Shown here one piece after another: positions 28,289 to 37,319 of a stretch of DNA of 41,868 bases (positions are counted from its first letter, which is position 1; each line of letters starts with the position of its first letter). This DNA is from Rubrivivax sp. (GTDB lineage Bacteria; Pseudomonadota; Gammaproteobacteria; Burkholderiales; Burkholderiaceae): NCBI GenBank assembly GCA_016790225.1, contig JAEUOZ010000056.1, forward strand, positions 1-41,868, written 5' to 3'. Made by a program: the position numbers and the translations under genes. The notes below the pieces were generated by a model. The model was not told the origin of the DNA, searched no databases, and saw only the letters and a list, made by a program, of their open reading frames with translations.

Positions 28289-29374
28289 TCAGGCTGAATG
28301 GCTGTTCACGAAGCCCTGCAGCCGGGTGACCAGATCGGCCTGGGCGCCCAGTCGCTGCTGCAGCCGGGCGGCCTGGGCTTGCCAGGCCGTCTCTTCGGGC
28401 AGGCGAAGCGCGGCGCGTGGCGAATGGCCGTGCAGGCCGTTGTACTGCCGGTAGACCTTGCCCAGGGGCGCCGCCAGCGCGGCATCCTGCGTATCGGCCA
28501 GCGCCGTCTTCAGCCAGGCCTCGAGCTTGACCGATCGCACCTCAGGCTCCTGCGGATACAGCTGCCACAGCAGCGGCGCGCCGGCCCAGATCGCCCGCAC
28601 CAGCGAGTCCTCGCCGCGCACGAGGTTCAGGTCGCTGCTCCACAGTGCCTGGTCGAATTCCGGCTGCGTCAGCCAGGGCAGGCTGTCAAAGCGCAGCAGC
28701 CGGGGCAAGCGGGGCGCGAGATCGTGCACCTGCTTCTGGGCCGGGCCGGGTGTCAGCAGCAGCAGCGTGGGCCGATCCGCCAGCGCAAACAGCAGCGATT
28801 CGAGCGCCGGGTTGGTGTAGCAGAAGACCAGCACCACGCGCTCCTGCGCCAGCAGGCGGATGCCCTGGCGGCCCAGCCAGGCTTCGCGATCGAAGGCGCC
28901 GCGGGCCTGCAGCAGGCCGGTCTCGCGCAGCAGCCCGCCGGTGTGCAAACTGAAGCCGGGATAGAAGAACCACTTCGGCAGGCCGTTGCGCTGCGGCGAG
29001 GGCAGGGCATGGCTGCGCTCGACGAAGTCTTCCGCGCTCAGGTACTCCAGGTTCAGCCAGACGGGCGGCAGGCGACGCTCGGCCATCGCCTGCACGAAGC
29101 CGGCCGGCAGCTCGCAGCCGAAGGTCTCGATGACCACGTCGCCCGGCTCGGGCCAGATCGCCTGCGTGTCCTGTGCGGGCCAGGCATGCACCTCCACGCC
29201 CGGCGCGCCATGCGGCGCCATGAAGTTCAGCGGTGCGCGGTCATCCACCCAGAGGCGCACACGCTCGCCGCGGGCCGCCAGATCGCAGGCCAGGCGCCAG
29301 CTCACGCCCACGTCACCCAGGTTGTCCACCAGCCGGCAGAACAGATCCCAGGTGCGTGCTGTGCTTGGCGCCAT
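28289..29374 (-). CDS. earP: EF-P arginine rhamnosyltransferase EarP
   Basis: Transfers rhamnose from dTDP-rhamnose to Arg32 of EF-P, activating it. The 361 residues start with the family opening [22 protein letters not shown], where conserved Asp residues sit in the catalytic region. [48 protein letters not shown] and [18 protein letters not shown] are further conserved blocks; the Glu of GEDS is in the nucleotide-sugar site. efp lies 127 bases downstream on the same strand, giving a complete modification pair. The gene is divergent from uvrC with 35 bases between the starts. Confidence 0.96.
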   Translation of the reverse strand: MAPSTARTWDLFCRLVDNLGDVGVSWRLACDLAARGERVRLWVDDRAPLNFMAPHGAPGVEVHAWPAQDTQAIWPEPGDVVIETFGCELPAGFVQAMAERRLPPVWLNLEYLSAEDFVERSHALPSPQRNGLPKWFFYPGFSLHTGGLLRETGLLQARGAFDREAWLGRQGIRLLAQERVVLVFCYTNPALESLLFALADRPTLLLLTPGPAQKQVHDLAPRLPRLLRFDSLPWLTQPEFDQALWSSDLNLVRGEDSLVRAIWAGAPLLWQLYPQEPEVRSVKLEAWLKTALADTQDAALAAPLGKVYRQYNGLHGHSPRAALRLPEETAWQAQAARLQQRLGAQADLVTRLQGFVNSHSA

Positions 29375-29409
29375 CGCCCGATTATGGACAGCTGTAACAA
29401 TGCGCTTCG

Positions 29410-31383
29410 ATGAGCAAGCGGCAAGACAGCGCACCCGACGGGGCCGAAGCAGCAGGCGCAGACGAGGCGCGCGCCCGGCTGCTGGCCGAGGTGGCGCGCC
29501 TGCCGGGCCTGCCTGGCGTCTACCGCTACTTCGATGCCCAGGACCAGCTGCTCTATGTGGGCAAGGCGCGCCACCTGAAGAAGCGCGTGAGCAGCTATTT
29601 CCAGAAGGATCACGACGGCACGCGCATCGGCTCCATGGTGTCGCGCATCGTGCGGCTGGAGACCACCGTGGTGCGCACGGAAGCCGAAGCCTTGCTGCTG
29701 GAAAACAACCTCATCAAGACGCTGAACCCCCGGTTCAACATCCTCTTTCGCGACGACAAGAGCTACCCGTACCTGCGGCTGGTCACGCACCCGTTCCCGC
29801 GCGTGGCCTACTACCGCGGTGCCGTGGACCGCAAGCACCGCTACTTCGGGCCGTACCCGGGGGCCTGGGCCGTGAAGGAGACCATCCTGCTGATCCAGAA
29901 GGTCTTCCGCCTGCGCACCTGCGAGGACACGGTCTACGCGCACCGCACGCGGCCCTGCCTGCTGTATCAGATCCAGCGCTGCTCGGGCCCCTGCGTGGGC
30001 TTCGTGGCCGCGGCAGACTACGCCCGTGATGTCAAGGATGCAGAGGCCTTTCTGCTGGGCGACACCGAGCAGGTTCTGGCCGATCTGCAGCAGCGCATGA
30101 TGGCGCACGCCGAGGTGCTGGAGTTCGAGAAGGCGGCGCAGCTGCGCAATCGCATCTCGGCCCTGTCGCGCGTGCTGCACCAGCAGTCGGTGGATGTCAG
30201 CAGCCTCACGGCGGCCGATCGCGACGTGGACGTGCTGGCGGCCAAGGTGCAGGGTGGGCGCGCCTGCGTCAACCTGGCGATGGTGCGCGGCGGTCGCCAC
30301 CTGGGCGACCGTGCCTACTTTCCGCGCCATGTGGAAGATGCCACCACCTGGGATGCGGCGCTGGCCGAGCCGCGGGCCGCTGACCGTTCACCCGAGCAGC
30401 AGGTGCTGGAGGCCTTCATCGTGCAGCACTACGTGGGCCAGCCCGTGCCGCCGGCGCTGCTGGTCAGCCACGAGGTGGATGCGGCCCTGATCGAGGCCGT
30501 CGGCCAGGCGGCCGGGCTGAAGGTGCGCGCCCAGCACCAGCCGCGCGAGCAGCGGCGCATCTGGCTGGACATGGCGATCAAGGGCGCCGAGATCGCGCTG
30601 GCGCGCCTGCTGAGCGAAGAAGGCTCGCAGCGCCAGCGCACCCGGGCCCTGGTCGAAGCGCTGGACATCGAGGTGGCGGATCTGGACGGCTTTCGCGTGG
30701 AGTGCTTCGACATCAGCCACACGGCCGGAGAGGCCACGCAGGCCTCCTGCGTGGTGTATGAGAACCACGCGATGCGCAACGACCAGTACCGTCGCTACAA
30801 CATCGACGGCATCACCGGTGGCGATGATTACGCGGCGATGCGCCAGGTGCTGACGCGGCGCTATGCCAAGCTGGCGCAGGCGCTGGCCGAGGCGACGCGC
30901 GAGGGCATCGAGCCCGCTGCCGATGCCCGCCAGCGGCTCCCCGATCTGGTGCTGGTGGATGGCGGCAAGGGCCAGGTGGCGATGGCGCGCGAGGTCTTCG
31001 AGGAGCTGGGCCTCGATCTCGGGCTCATTGCCGGCGTCGAAAAAGGCGAGGGACGCAAGGTGGGCCTGGAGGAACTGGTTTTTGCCGACGGGCGCGAGAA
31101 GGTGCATCTCGGGCATGATTCGGCTGCGCTGATGCTGGTGGCGCAGATCCGGGACGAAGCGCACCGGTTCGCGATCACCGGCATGCGTGCCCGGCGTGCG
31201 AGCGTGCGCACCGGGGGCAGCCGCCTGGAAGAGATTCCCGGCGTCGGCCCCAAGAAGCGCGCTCGCCTGCTGCAACGGTTTGGGGGCGTCCGCGGAGTCG
31301 CGGGCGCCAGTGTTGAAGAGCTGGCCGGTGTCGAAGGCATTTCGCACGAGCTGGCCGAGGAGATCTACCGTGCCCTGCACTGA
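29410..31383 (+). CDS. uvrC: excinuclease ABC subunit C
   Basis: The nuclease of UvrABC nucleotide excision repair, incising on both sides of a DNA lesion. At 657 residues it is slightly longer than the usual 610. The N-terminal GIY-YIG domain shows [11 protein letters not shown] and [18 protein letters not shown] (residues 33-65). The UVR motif is [17 protein letters not shown], the RNase H-like C-terminal nuclease carries [16 protein letters not shown] and [11 protein letters not shown], and tandem helix-hairpin-helix motifs end the protein ([19 protein letters not shown]). Its 3' end contains the ribosome binding site and start of the next gene. Confidence 0.97.
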   Translation: MSKRQDSAPDGAEAAGADEARARLLAEVARLPGLPGVYRYFDAQDQLLYVGKARHLKKRVSSYFQKDHDGTRIGSMVSRIVRLETTVVRTEAEALLLENNLIKTLNPRFNILFRDDKSYPYLRLVTHPFPRVAYYRGAVDRKHRYFGPYPGAWAVKETILLIQKVFRLRTCEDTVYAHRTRPCLLYQIQRCSGPCVGFVAAADYARDVKDAEAFLLGDTEQVLADLQQRMMAHAEVLEFEKAAQLRNRISALSRVLHQQSVDVSSLTAADRDVDVLAAKVQGGRACVNLAMVRGGRHLGDRAYFPRHVEDATTWDAALAEPRAADRSPEQQVLEAFIVQHYVGQPVPPALLVSHEVDAALIEAVGQAAGLKVRAQHQPREQRRIWLDMAIKGAEIALARLLSEEGSQRQRTRALVEALDIEVADLDGFRVECFDISHTAGEATQASCVVYENHAMRNDQYRRYNIDGITGGDDYAAMRQVLTRRYAKLAQALAEATREGIEPAADARQRLPDLVLVDGGKGQVAMAREVFEELGLDLGLIAGVEKGEGRKVGLEELVFADGREKVHLGHDSAALMLVAQIRDEAHRFAITGMRARRASVRTGGSRLEEIPGVGPKKRARLLQRFGGVRGVAGASVEELAGVEGISHELAEEIYRALH

Positions 31384-32032
31384 TCCACATGGCGGCGAGC
31401 TCAGGCCCTTGGCCGCAGCCGCCTGCGCGCCGGCCAGCGAGGTGGCCGCCGTCCTGCAACCCCTGGCCGGCAAAACGGCCAACGATCGACGTTGGTTGCT
31501 GGGCCGCACCGCCGGGCTCGGGCTGAGTGGCCTGGCGGGCCTGGCCGGGCTGGCTGCGCTGGGCGGCTGCGCCACGCGCAAGCCTGCGCCGCCGCCTCCG
31601 CCCCGCGCGCCGATGCCCTCTGCGGTGCCCCCGCCGCCGGTAGCCCAGCGGCCGCTACCGCCCCCGGCTGCCGCACCCGCGCCGCCGCCGCCCATCACCC
31701 GCGAAGCCAGAAACTGGACCGAGTACCGCACGCTGGCCGCGCGGCGCCTGGTGCAGGCCAATCCGGACATGACCTACATGGGCACGCCACCCGAGCCGCT
31801 GCTGGCGATCCCGATCCTGGAGATCGAGCTCTATGTGGACGGCAGCATCCAGAACATCCGCGTGCAGCGTCAGCCCCGTCAGGCGGTGGACACGGTGCAG
31901 CTGGCGATCAACGCCGTGCGGCGCGCGGCGCCCTTTCCGCCGGTCGGGCATCTGCCCAGGCCCTGGCGTTTCACCGAAGTCTTCCTCTTCGACGACCAGC
32001 GGCGTTTCAAGCCCCGCACGCTGGACGTCTGA
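31370..32032 (+). CDS. TonB C-terminal-domain (energy-transducer-like) predicted Tat lipoprotein
   Basis: A 220-residue protein starting at GTG 31370, inside the uvrC 3' end, with GAGGAGA at 31357-31363. Residues 40-41 are twin arginines (NDRRWLLG), followed by a hydrophobic run ([16 protein letters not shown]) and a possible lipobox Cys67. A proline-rich linker of about 35 residues leads to a C-terminal domain ([39 protein letters not shown]) that resembles the TonB C-terminal domain. The protein is probably anchored and periplasmic. TonB itself is anchored by an N-terminal membrane helix, so a lipid-anchored version is unusual. A 40-residue leader before the Tat motif is also odd, and a shorter start is possible. 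No exbBD or receptor genes are nearby. Confidence 0.75.
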   Translation: MPCTDPHGGELRPLAAAACAPASEVAAVLQPLAGKTANDRRWLLGRTAGLGLSGLAGLAGLAALGGCATRKPAPPPPPRAPMPSAVPPPPVAQRPLPPPAAAPAPPPPITREARNWTEYRTLAARRLVQANPDMTYMGTPPEPLLAIPILEIELYVDGSIQNIRVQRQPRQAVDTVQLAINAVRRAAPFPPVGHLPRPWRFTEVFLFDDQRRFKPRTLDV

Positions 32033-32068
32033 GCGCCGAGCCCGAGAGCCCTTCTGGACAATGCCGCG

Positions 32069-32635
32069 ATGTTCCTGACCCTGCCGACCCTGCTGACCTG
32101 GGCACGCATCGTGGCCATCCCGCTGATCGTGGGGACGTTCTACCTGCCGCTGGATGCGGACCAGCGCAACCTGCTCGCCACCGTGCTCTTCGTGGCCGTG
32201 GCCTTCACCGATTGGCTGGATGGCTGGCTGGCGCGCAAGCTCAACCAGACCTCGGCCTTCGGTGCCTTCCTGGATCCGGTGGCCGACAAGTTCCTCATCT
32301 GCGCGGCGTTGCTGATCCTGCTGCAGCTCGATCGCATCAACGCCTTCGTGGCCTTCGTGATCATCGGCCGCGAGATCGCCATCTCGGCGCTGCGCGAATG
32401 GATGGCGCAGATCGGCGCCTCGCGCAGCGTGGCGGTGCACATGCTGGGCAAGGTGAAGACGGCTGTGCAGATGGTGGCGATACCCTTCCTGCTGTTTGAT
32501 GGGCCGCTCTTTCGCGTCATCGACACGCGCGTCTGGGGCACGGTGCTGATCTACGCCGCGGCTGTGCTGACCATCTGGTCGATGATCTACTACCTGCGCA
32601 AGGCCCTGCCCGAGATCCGCGCCAAGGTCAAATGA
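32069..32635 (+). CDS. pgsA: CDP-diacylglycerol--glycerol-3-phosphate 3-phosphatidyltransferase
   Basis: Makes phosphatidylglycerol phosphate from CDP-diacylglycerol and glycerol-3-phosphate in the inner membrane. The 188 residues hold several membrane helices and the full CDP-alcohol phosphotransferase motif in TDWLDGWLARKLNQ and FGAFLDPVADK: Asp48, Asp51, Gly52, Ala55, Arg56, Gly65, Asp69, Asp73. The N-terminus LTLPTLLTWARIVAIPLIV is typical of PgsA. Linkage to uvrC is common in proteobacteria. The stop overlaps the next gene (ATGA). Confidence 0.96.
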   Translation: MFLTLPTLLTWARIVAIPLIVGTFYLPLDADQRNLLATVLFVAVAFTDWLDGWLARKLNQTSAFGAFLDPVADKFLICAALLILLQLDRINAFVAFVIIGREIAISALREWMAQIGASRSVAVHMLGKVKTAVQMVAIPFLLFDGPLFRVIDTRVWGTVLIYAAAVLTIWSMIYYLRKALPEIRAKVK

Positions 32636-33546
32636 CCGCGCCGGGCGGCACGCCGCCTGCCGCGCAGGCGGACTGGACACGCGCCGCGCCCGCGCTGTTC
32701 GTGCTCATTTGGAGCACCGGCTTCGTGGTGGCCAAGTTCGGCATGCCGCATGCGCCGCCGTTCAGCTTTCTCTGCTGGCGCTTTGCCTTGTCGATCCTGG
32801 CCTTTGTGGTGTGGATGCACTGGTCGGGCGCCCGCTGGCCGCAGGACCGGCGGCAGTGGCTGCACCTGGCCGTCGTGGGCCTGCTGATGCAGACCGGCTA
32901 TCTGGGTGGGGTCTGGGCGGCGGTGAAGGCCGGCATGTCGGCGGGCATGGCGGCGCTGATCGTCGGTCTGCAGCCGCTGTTGACCGCGCTGTGGATGGCG
33001 CGCAGCGGGGCCGCTTCAGGCCCGGCCATCGGCGGCCGGCAATGGCTGGGCCTGGCGCTGGGTCTGGCGGGGCTGGTGATGGTGGTGTGGCGCAAGCTGG
33101 GCGTGGGCGAGGCCAGTGCCGCCACGCTGGCGATGGCGGTGACGGCGTTGCTGTGCATCACCGCCGGCACGCTGTACCAGAAGCGTTTCGTTCAGCCGGG
33201 CGACGTGCGCGGCGCGACCGCGGTGCAGATGGTGGCCGCCCTCGTGACCACGCTGCCGCTGGCCTTGCTGGAAAGCGAACCCATGCGCTGGAATGCGGCC
33301 CTGATCGGTGCCATGGCCTGGTCGGTGCTGGCGCTGTCGCTGGGGGCCAGTTCGCTGCTGGTGCTGCTGATCCAGCGCGGCGCGGCCACGCGCGTGGCGA
33401 GCCTGATGTACCTCGTGCCGCCGTGCACGGCGGTGCTGGCCTGGCTGCTCTTCGGGGAATCGCTGACGCCGCTGGTGCTGGCTGGCATGGCCTTGTCGGC
33501 GCTCGGCGTGGCCCTCGTGGTGCGCCAGCCCGCGGCACGCGCCTGA
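32632..33546 (+). CDS. EamA/DMT-family transporter
   Basis: A 304-residue integral membrane protein with about ten hydrophobic segments in two repeats of the EamA (RhaT/DMT) fold. It opens ALFVLIWSTGFVVAKFGMP and contains WRFALSILAFVVW, GMAALIVGLQPLLTALW and MYLVPPCTAVLAWLLFGESL, the usual helix 3-4 and 9-10 signatures. Members export amino acids or metabolites; the substrate is not deducible. The ATG overlaps the pgsA stop. Confidence 0.93.
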   Translation: MTAPGGTPPAAQADWTRAAPALFVLIWSTGFVVAKFGMPHAPPFSFLCWRFALSILAFVVWMHWSGARWPQDRRQWLHLAVVGLLMQTGYLGGVWAAVKAGMSAGMAALIVGLQPLLTALWMARSGAASGPAIGGRQWLGLALGLAGLVMVVWRKLGVGEASAATLAMAVTALLCITAGTLYQKRFVQPGDVRGATAVQMVAALVTTLPLALLESEPMRWNAALIGAMAWSVLALSLGASSLLVLLIQRGAATRVASLMYLVPPCTAVLAWLLFGESLTPLVLAGMALSALGVALVVRQPAARA

Positions 33547-33744
33547 GCCGCGGTGATCGGCTCCGTCGGGCCCGCGGCCGACAGCCCGGACCGGGTCTTT
33601 CCCTCTGCGGAGCAGCCGGGTGAACGGGCATAGAATGCCGCCTCTGCGCGGAAGCCGGGGTCCAGACGTTGGGGTCTGTTTTCGCAGCAGCCCAAGAGCG
33701 GAAACTGAGAATCCGAGACACCTTTTCTGTAGAGGGGGCCCTTC

Positions 33745-34017
33745 GTGAACAAGTCTGAACTCATCGAGCACATTGCCAAGCAGGCAGACATCTCCAAGGC
33801 CGCCGCCTCGCGCGCCCTGGAGGCGGTGATTGCCGGTGTGCGCACCACCTTGAAGAAGAACGGCAGCGTGTCCATCGTGGGCTTCGGCACCTTTGCGGTC
33901 ACCAAGCGCGCGGCGCGCACCGGCCGCAATCCGCGCACCGGTGGCACGATCAAGATCAAGGCGGCCAAGGTGCCCAAGTTCCGCCCGGGCAAGGCCTTGA
34001 AGGATGCCCTGAACTGA
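33745..34017 (+). CDS. hupB: HU-family DNA-binding protein
   Basis: A 90-residue nucleoid protein that bends and packs DNA. It starts at GTG 33745 ([20 protein letters not shown]) with a GAGGGGG ribosome binding site at 33732-33738. It contains the HU signature [21 protein letters not shown] with the DNA-contacting arm, and [20 protein letters not shown] at the end. The upstream gap holds a TAGAAT (33631-33636) that could be a -10 box. HU, tRNA-Val and ppiD in a row is a familiar betaproteobacterial order. Confidence 0.97.
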   Translation: MNKSELIEHIAKQADISKAAASRALEAVIAGVRTTLKKNGSVSIVGFGTFAVTKRAARTGRNPRTGGTIKIKAAKVPKFRPGKALKDALN

Positions 34018-34054
34018 AGGCTGCGCGGGCCGGTTGGGGCCCGTCCGGCACCCT

Positions 34055-34130
34055 GGGTGCTTAGCTCAGCTGGCAGAGCGGCGCCCTTACAAGGCGTAGG
34101 TCGGCGGTTCGATCCCGTCAGCACCCACCA
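34055..34130 (+). tRNA. tRNA-Val (anticodon UAC)
   Basis: Acceptor arms GGGTGCT and AGCACCC pair perfectly. The D-arm TAGCTCAGCTGGCAGAG, the anticodon stem CGCC/GGCG with loop CTTACAA (anticodon TAC) and the T-loop GGTTCGATCC are all normal. The 3' CCA (34128-34130) is encoded. The tRNA lies between HU and ppiD. Confidence 0.97.
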
Positions 34131-34142
34131 GATGATGAGAAC

Positions 34143-34174
34143 AAGGCGAACGCAGGTTCGCCTTTGTCGTTTTG
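34143..34174 (+). terminator. Rho-independent-type terminator after tRNA-Val
   Basis: A perfect 9-base-pair stem, AAGGCGAAC (34143-34151) with GTTCGCCTT (34156-34164), closes a four-base loop GCAG and is followed by a T-rich TGTCGTTTT. It begins 12 bases after the tRNA end and probably ends the HU/tRNA-Val transcript before ppiD. Confidence 0.8.
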
Positions 34175-34241
34175 TGCCGAACCGGGAACCCCGACGGGCG
34201 GCAGGCAACCAAGGCTGCGAGGCCGTACTTCATCGCACTTC

Positions 34242-36137
34242 ATGTTTGACTTCTTCCGCACGCATACCCGCTGGGTCCTGGGCTTCGTGGTGCTGCTCAT
34301 CATCCCGTCGTTCGTCTTCTTCGGCGTGGAGGGCTATACGCAGTTCCGCGAGGCGGGCAATCGCAAGGTGGCCGAGGTCGAAGGCCAGGCGATCACGCAG
34401 GCCGAGTGGGATGCGGCGCACCAGCGCAACATCGATCGGCTGCGCCGCCAGATGCCCAACATCGACGTGAAGCTGCTCGATACGCCCGAGGCCCGCAAGG
34501 AGACGCTGGAAGGCATGATGCGCGAGCGTGTGCTGATGGCCGCAGCGCAGAAGCAGCATCTCTTCCCGACCGATCAGCGCCTGCAGCGTCTGTTCCTGAG
34601 CGACCCGCAGTTCGCGCCCTTGCGCAACGCCGACGGCTCGGTCAACAAGGACATCCTGGCCGCGCAGGGCATGAGTTCCGAGATGTTCGCGCAACAGCTG
34701 CGCACGGATATCGGCGTGCGCCAGGTGCTGGCCGGCATCGCAGCCACCGCGACGGCACCCAAGGCATCGGTGGATGCCGCGGTGCAGGCCGTGATGCAGC
34801 GGCGGGAAGTGCAGGCCCGGCTCTTCGGGGCCAAGGAGTTCGAGGCCAAGGTCAACCCGAGCGAGGCGGACATCGAGGCCTACTACAAGGCCAACGAAGG
34901 CCCCTTCAGATTGCCTGAGCAGGCCGAGGTGGAATACGTGCTGCTGGATCTCGAGGGCTTGAAGAAGTCCCTCAGCGTGTCGGAAGACGAGCTGCGCAAG
35001 TACTACGCCGAGAACGCCAGCCGCTACACCGCGGCCGAAGAGCGCCGTGCCAGCCACATCCTGATCAAGGCCGACAAGGCCGCCCCGGCGCCTGAGAAGC
35101 AGAAGGCCAAGGCGCGTGCCGAAGAGTTGCTGGCCCAGCTGCGCAAGGCCCCGGCCAGCTTTGCCGACGTGGCACGCAAGAACTCCGAGGACGTGGGCTC
35201 GGCCGAGCGCGGCGGCGATCTGGACTTCTTCGGCCGCGGCGCCATGGTCAAGCCCTTCGAGGATGCGGTCTTCGGCATGAAGCCCGGCGAGATCAGCCCG
35301 GTGATCGAATCCGACTTCGGCTACCACGTCATTCGCCTGGATGCGGTGCGCGGCGGCGAGAAGAAGCCCTTCGAGGCCGTTCGTGCGGAGATCGACAGTG
35401 AGGTCAAGCGTCAGCTGGCACAGCGCCGCTACGCTGAGGCGGCCGAGCAGTTCACCAATACGGTCTACGAGCAGGCCGACAGCCTGCAGCCGGTGGTCGA
35501 CAAGCTCAAGCTGGACAAGCGCACGGCGACGGTGCTTCGCAACCCGGTGCCGGGGGCCGCGGGCCCGATGAGCAACCCCAAGCTGCTGGAAGCCCTGTTC
35601 AGCACCGATTCGATCACCAACAAGCGCAATACCGACGCTGTCGACCTGGGCAACAGCCAGCTGGTGTCCGCCCGCATCGTGAAGCACCAGCCAGCCCGCC
35701 TGCCGCCCATCGCGGACGTGCGCGACAAGGTGCGCCAGGCCGTGGTCCGCAAGCAGGCCGCCGAGATGGCGCGCAAGGAGGGTGAAGCCCTGCTGGCCTC
35801 GATCACGCAGAAGCCAGGAACCCCGCTGGGTGGTGTGCAGGTGGTTTCCCGCTCCGCGGGTGGCCTGCCCCCCGAAGTGATCGATGCCGTGCTGAGGATG
35901 GACGCCGACAAGCTGCCCGCGCCCGTGGGCGTCAGTCTGGGCGAGCAGGGCTACTGGGTGGGGCTGGTCCAGAAAGTGTTGCCGGCTGACCCCGAAGCGC
36001 TGGCTAACCCGGCCATCCCGCAACAGTTCGCCCGAGCCTGGGCGGCGGCCGAAAGCGAGGCCTACTACCTGGCGCTCAAGAAACGCCACAAGGCCGAATT
36101 GAAGGCGCCCGAGGCCGCCGCGTCGGCAGCCCGCTGA
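34242..36137 (+). CDS. ppiD: SurA_N/PpiC-type periplasmic peptidyl-prolyl isomerase PpiD
   Basis: An inner-membrane-anchored chaperone that helps fold newly exported proteins at the Sec exit. The 631 residues open with MFDFFRTHTRWVLGF and a single membrane helix (about 11-35). An N-terminal SurA-like chaperone region follows. A parvulin/rotamase domain lies around residues 265-365 (RRASHILIKADKAAP, FADVARKNSEDVGSAERGGDLDFFGRGAMVKPFEDAVF, SDFGYHVIRLDAV), and a long C-terminal helical region ends the protein. The start at 34242 is set by the family N-terminus; there is no strong ribosome binding site. Confidence 0.95.
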   Translation: MFDFFRTHTRWVLGFVVLLIIPSFVFFGVEGYTQFREAGNRKVAEVEGQAITQAEWDAAHQRNIDRLRRQMPNIDVKLLDTPEARKETLEGMMRERVLMAAAQKQHLFPTDQRLQRLFLSDPQFAPLRNADGSVNKDILAAQGMSSEMFAQQLRTDIGVRQVLAGIAATATAPKASVDAAVQAVMQRREVQARLFGAKEFEAKVNPSEADIEAYYKANEGPFRLPEQAEVEYVLLDLEGLKKSLSVSEDELRKYYAENASRYTAAEERRASHILIKADKAAPAPEKQKAKARAEELLAQLRKAPASFADVARKNSEDVGSAERGGDLDFFGRGAMVKPFEDAVFGMKPGEISPVIESDFGYHVIRLDAVRGGEKKPFEAVRAEIDSEVKRQLAQRRYAEAAEQFTNTVYEQADSLQPVVDKLKLDKRTATVLRNPVPGAAGPMSNPKLLEALFSTDSITNKRNTDAVDLGNSQLVSARIVKHQPARLPPIADVRDKVRQAVVRKQAAEMARKEGEALLASITQKPGTPLGGVQVVSRSAGGLPPEVIDAVLRMDADKLPAPVGVSLGEQGYWVGLVQKVLPADPEALANPAIPQQFARAWAAAESEAYYLALKKRHKAELKAPEAAASAAR

Positions 36138-36171
36138 GGGCCCGCAGCCGACGGCGGCCGCGCCGCCAGCC

Positions 36172-36177
36172 TATAAT
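36172..36177 (+). promoter_or_regulatory. -10 box of the tRNA-His promoter
   Basis: TATAAT, a perfect sigma-70 -10 hexamer, lies 13 bases before the mature 5' end of tRNA-His, so transcription would start a few bases ahead of the tRNA. A -35 match in the GC-rich DNA upstream is weak. Confidence 0.6.
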
Positions 36178-36190
36178 CTGCGGCTCTACG

Positions 36191-36266
36191 GTGGCTGTAG
36201 CTCAGTTGGTAGAGTCCCAGATTGTGATTCTGGTCGTCGTGGGTTCGAGTCCCATCAGCCACCCCA
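36191..36266 (+). tRNA. tRNA-His (anticodon GUG)
   Basis: Acceptor arms GTGGCTG and CAGCCAC pair perfectly. The D-arm is TAGCTCAGTTGGTAGAG, the anticodon stem CCAGA/TCTGG encloses loop TTGTGAT (anticodon GTG), and the T-loop is GGTTCGAGTCC. The discriminator is C, and G36190 provides the extra G-1 that pairs with it, the histidine identity pair. CCA is encoded (36264-36266). Confidence 0.97.
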
Positions 36267-36290
36267 GGTAACACCGGGCACAGCCCTTTC

Positions 36291-36329
36291 AGCGGCCCCC
36301 CATCGCAAGGTGAGGGGCCGTTGTCGTTT
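36291..36329 (+). terminator. terminator hairpin downstream of tRNA-His
   Basis: A long GC-rich stem (GCGGCCCC pairing with GGGGCCGT, one mismatch, then CATC/GGTG) capped by a GCAA tetraloop, followed by TTGTCGTTT. It starts 25 bases after the tRNA and marks the end of that transcript. From here to the PIN toxin gene at 36478 I see no gene. Confidence 0.75.
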
Positions 36330-36477
36330 GAGGCGCGATTCGAGGCGGATGATCTGGGTTGTCGGCGAAGTCGTCGCGTCGAAACGGCGGCATCGTCATG
36401 GGGCCTTCAACATCAGCGGTAGGTCTCTCGGCGTGCGCCTGGCGGCAGCCCAGCACTCGAAACAGGCTGCGGGCGTC

Positions 36478-36909
36478 TCACGAGACCAGCCTGGTCCACG
36501 GGTCGATCAACCCAACCTTGCAGTTCCGGAAGTCGTCGGTGTTCCGGGTGGCCAGTCGGGCGCCAGCCCGCCTCGCGATGGCCGCGATCTGCGCGTCGAA
36601 CTGGGAGATGGGCCGACCGATCTCCCGTCGCCCACTGATGATCTCGACATAGGCATCGACCGCTGCCGAGTCGAAGGGCAGGATCCTGCCGGCAAAGTCC
36701 TCGGAGAACATCGCCACGAGCGCCGTCTCCAGGGCCTTGCGTCGCTTTCCGGCTGGCAGCAGCCGGGCGCCGAGCATCATTTCCGCTTGCGTGACGGCGC
36801 TGACAAACAGGCTTTCGGGCGGCTGCTCGGCGAACCAAGCCAGCACGGAAGGCGCCGGCTGGCTTCTGAGAAGTTCGGACAGCACGTTCGTGTCCAGCAG
36901 CGTGCTCAT
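36478..36909 (-). CDS. FitB-like PIN-domain ribonuclease toxin
   Basis: A 143-residue VapC/FitB-type toxin predicted to cleave RNA using Mg2+. The acidic active-site residues are present: Asp6 (LLDTNVLSEL), Glu43 (VTQAEMMLG), Asp105 (QFDAQIAAIA) and Asp125 (TRNTDDF). LPAGKRRKALETAL lies between. The ATG overlaps the antitoxin stop (ATGA), the usual antitoxin-first order. The whole open frame is intact, so the module may be active. Confidence 0.92.
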   Translation of the reverse strand: MSTLLDTNVLSELLRSQPAPSVLAWFAEQPPESLFVSAVTQAEMMLGARLLPAGKRRKALETALVAMFSEDFAGRILPFDSAAVDAYVEIISGRREIGRPISQFDAQIAAIARRAGARLATRNTDDFRNCKVGLIDPWTRLVS

Positions 36910-37205
36910 CGACGAACCGCTCCAGGCTTGCGGACCTTGGGGCGTTGTGCGGGTGGCGAGTCCTCGAACCCCGGTGGCTCGTTCGGCGGTTCACGGGGCT
37001 CGAGGGCGAGTTGAATGTCGCCCAATGCGGCGAAGCGGGAGCGGATCCTGCTGCCCAGATCTTCGGTCGGCGCAACGTTCTCCTGAAGCGCGGCGCGCAG
37101 GATCTGGCGCGCCTCCTCTTCCATGGATCGATTGCGGGCCGCGGCACGCAGTCTCAGGCGGCTCTTAAGCGGATCCTCCAGGTTGCGAATCGTGAGCGTT
37201 CCCAC
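36906..37205 (-). CDS. FitA-like ribbon-helix-helix antitoxin
   Basis: A 99-residue antitoxin that binds the PIN toxin and the operon's own promoter. The ribbon-helix-helix region is GTLTIRNLEDPLKSRLRLRA followed by ARNRSMEEEARQIL. The C-terminal 50 residues, rich in Pro and Arg, are longer than in typical FitA and presumably include the toxin-neutralising part. I chose the GTG at 37205, immediately before the beta-strand; the frame is open further upstream but without family-like sequence. Tandem 9-base repeats lie just upstream. Confidence 0.85.
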   Translation of the reverse strand: MGTLTIRNLEDPLKSRLRLRAAARNRSMEEEARQILRAALQENVAPTEDLGSRIRSRFAALGDIQLALEPREPPNEPPGFEDSPPAQRPKVRKPGAVRR

Positions 37206-37230
37206 AGGGATTTCTGTTGCTGGCGAAGAC

Positions 37231-37257
37231 AGCAATGATAGCAATGACAGCACTCGA
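37231..37257. repeat. tandem 9-base repeats upstream of the FitA-like antitoxin
   Basis: AGCAATGAT, AGCAATGAC and the partial AGCACTCGA follow one another directly, 26-52 bases before the antitoxin start. Direct repeats in a toxin-antitoxin promoter may be antitoxin-binding sites, but no inverted symmetry is visible, so this is only a candidate operator. Confidence 0.4.
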
Positions 37258-37319
37258 TCAGTCGGGGGCAAGGCGCGAGGTGGTCCATTGCATGCCGGCT
37301 TGAGGCGGCCGTCGACGTT

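Noticed and set aside
29302..30330. A 342-codon minus-strand frame opposite uvrC
   Set aside because: uvrC carries intact GIY-YIG, UVR and helix-hairpin-helix motifs on plus; the opposite frame only continues into earP by chance and has no domain of its own.
33663..33682. Small hairpin CAGAC/GTCTG followed by TTTT before HU
   Set aside because: The stem is only five base pairs and lies between the likely HU promoter and its start, so a terminator call is not supported; a weak attenuator cannot be excluded.
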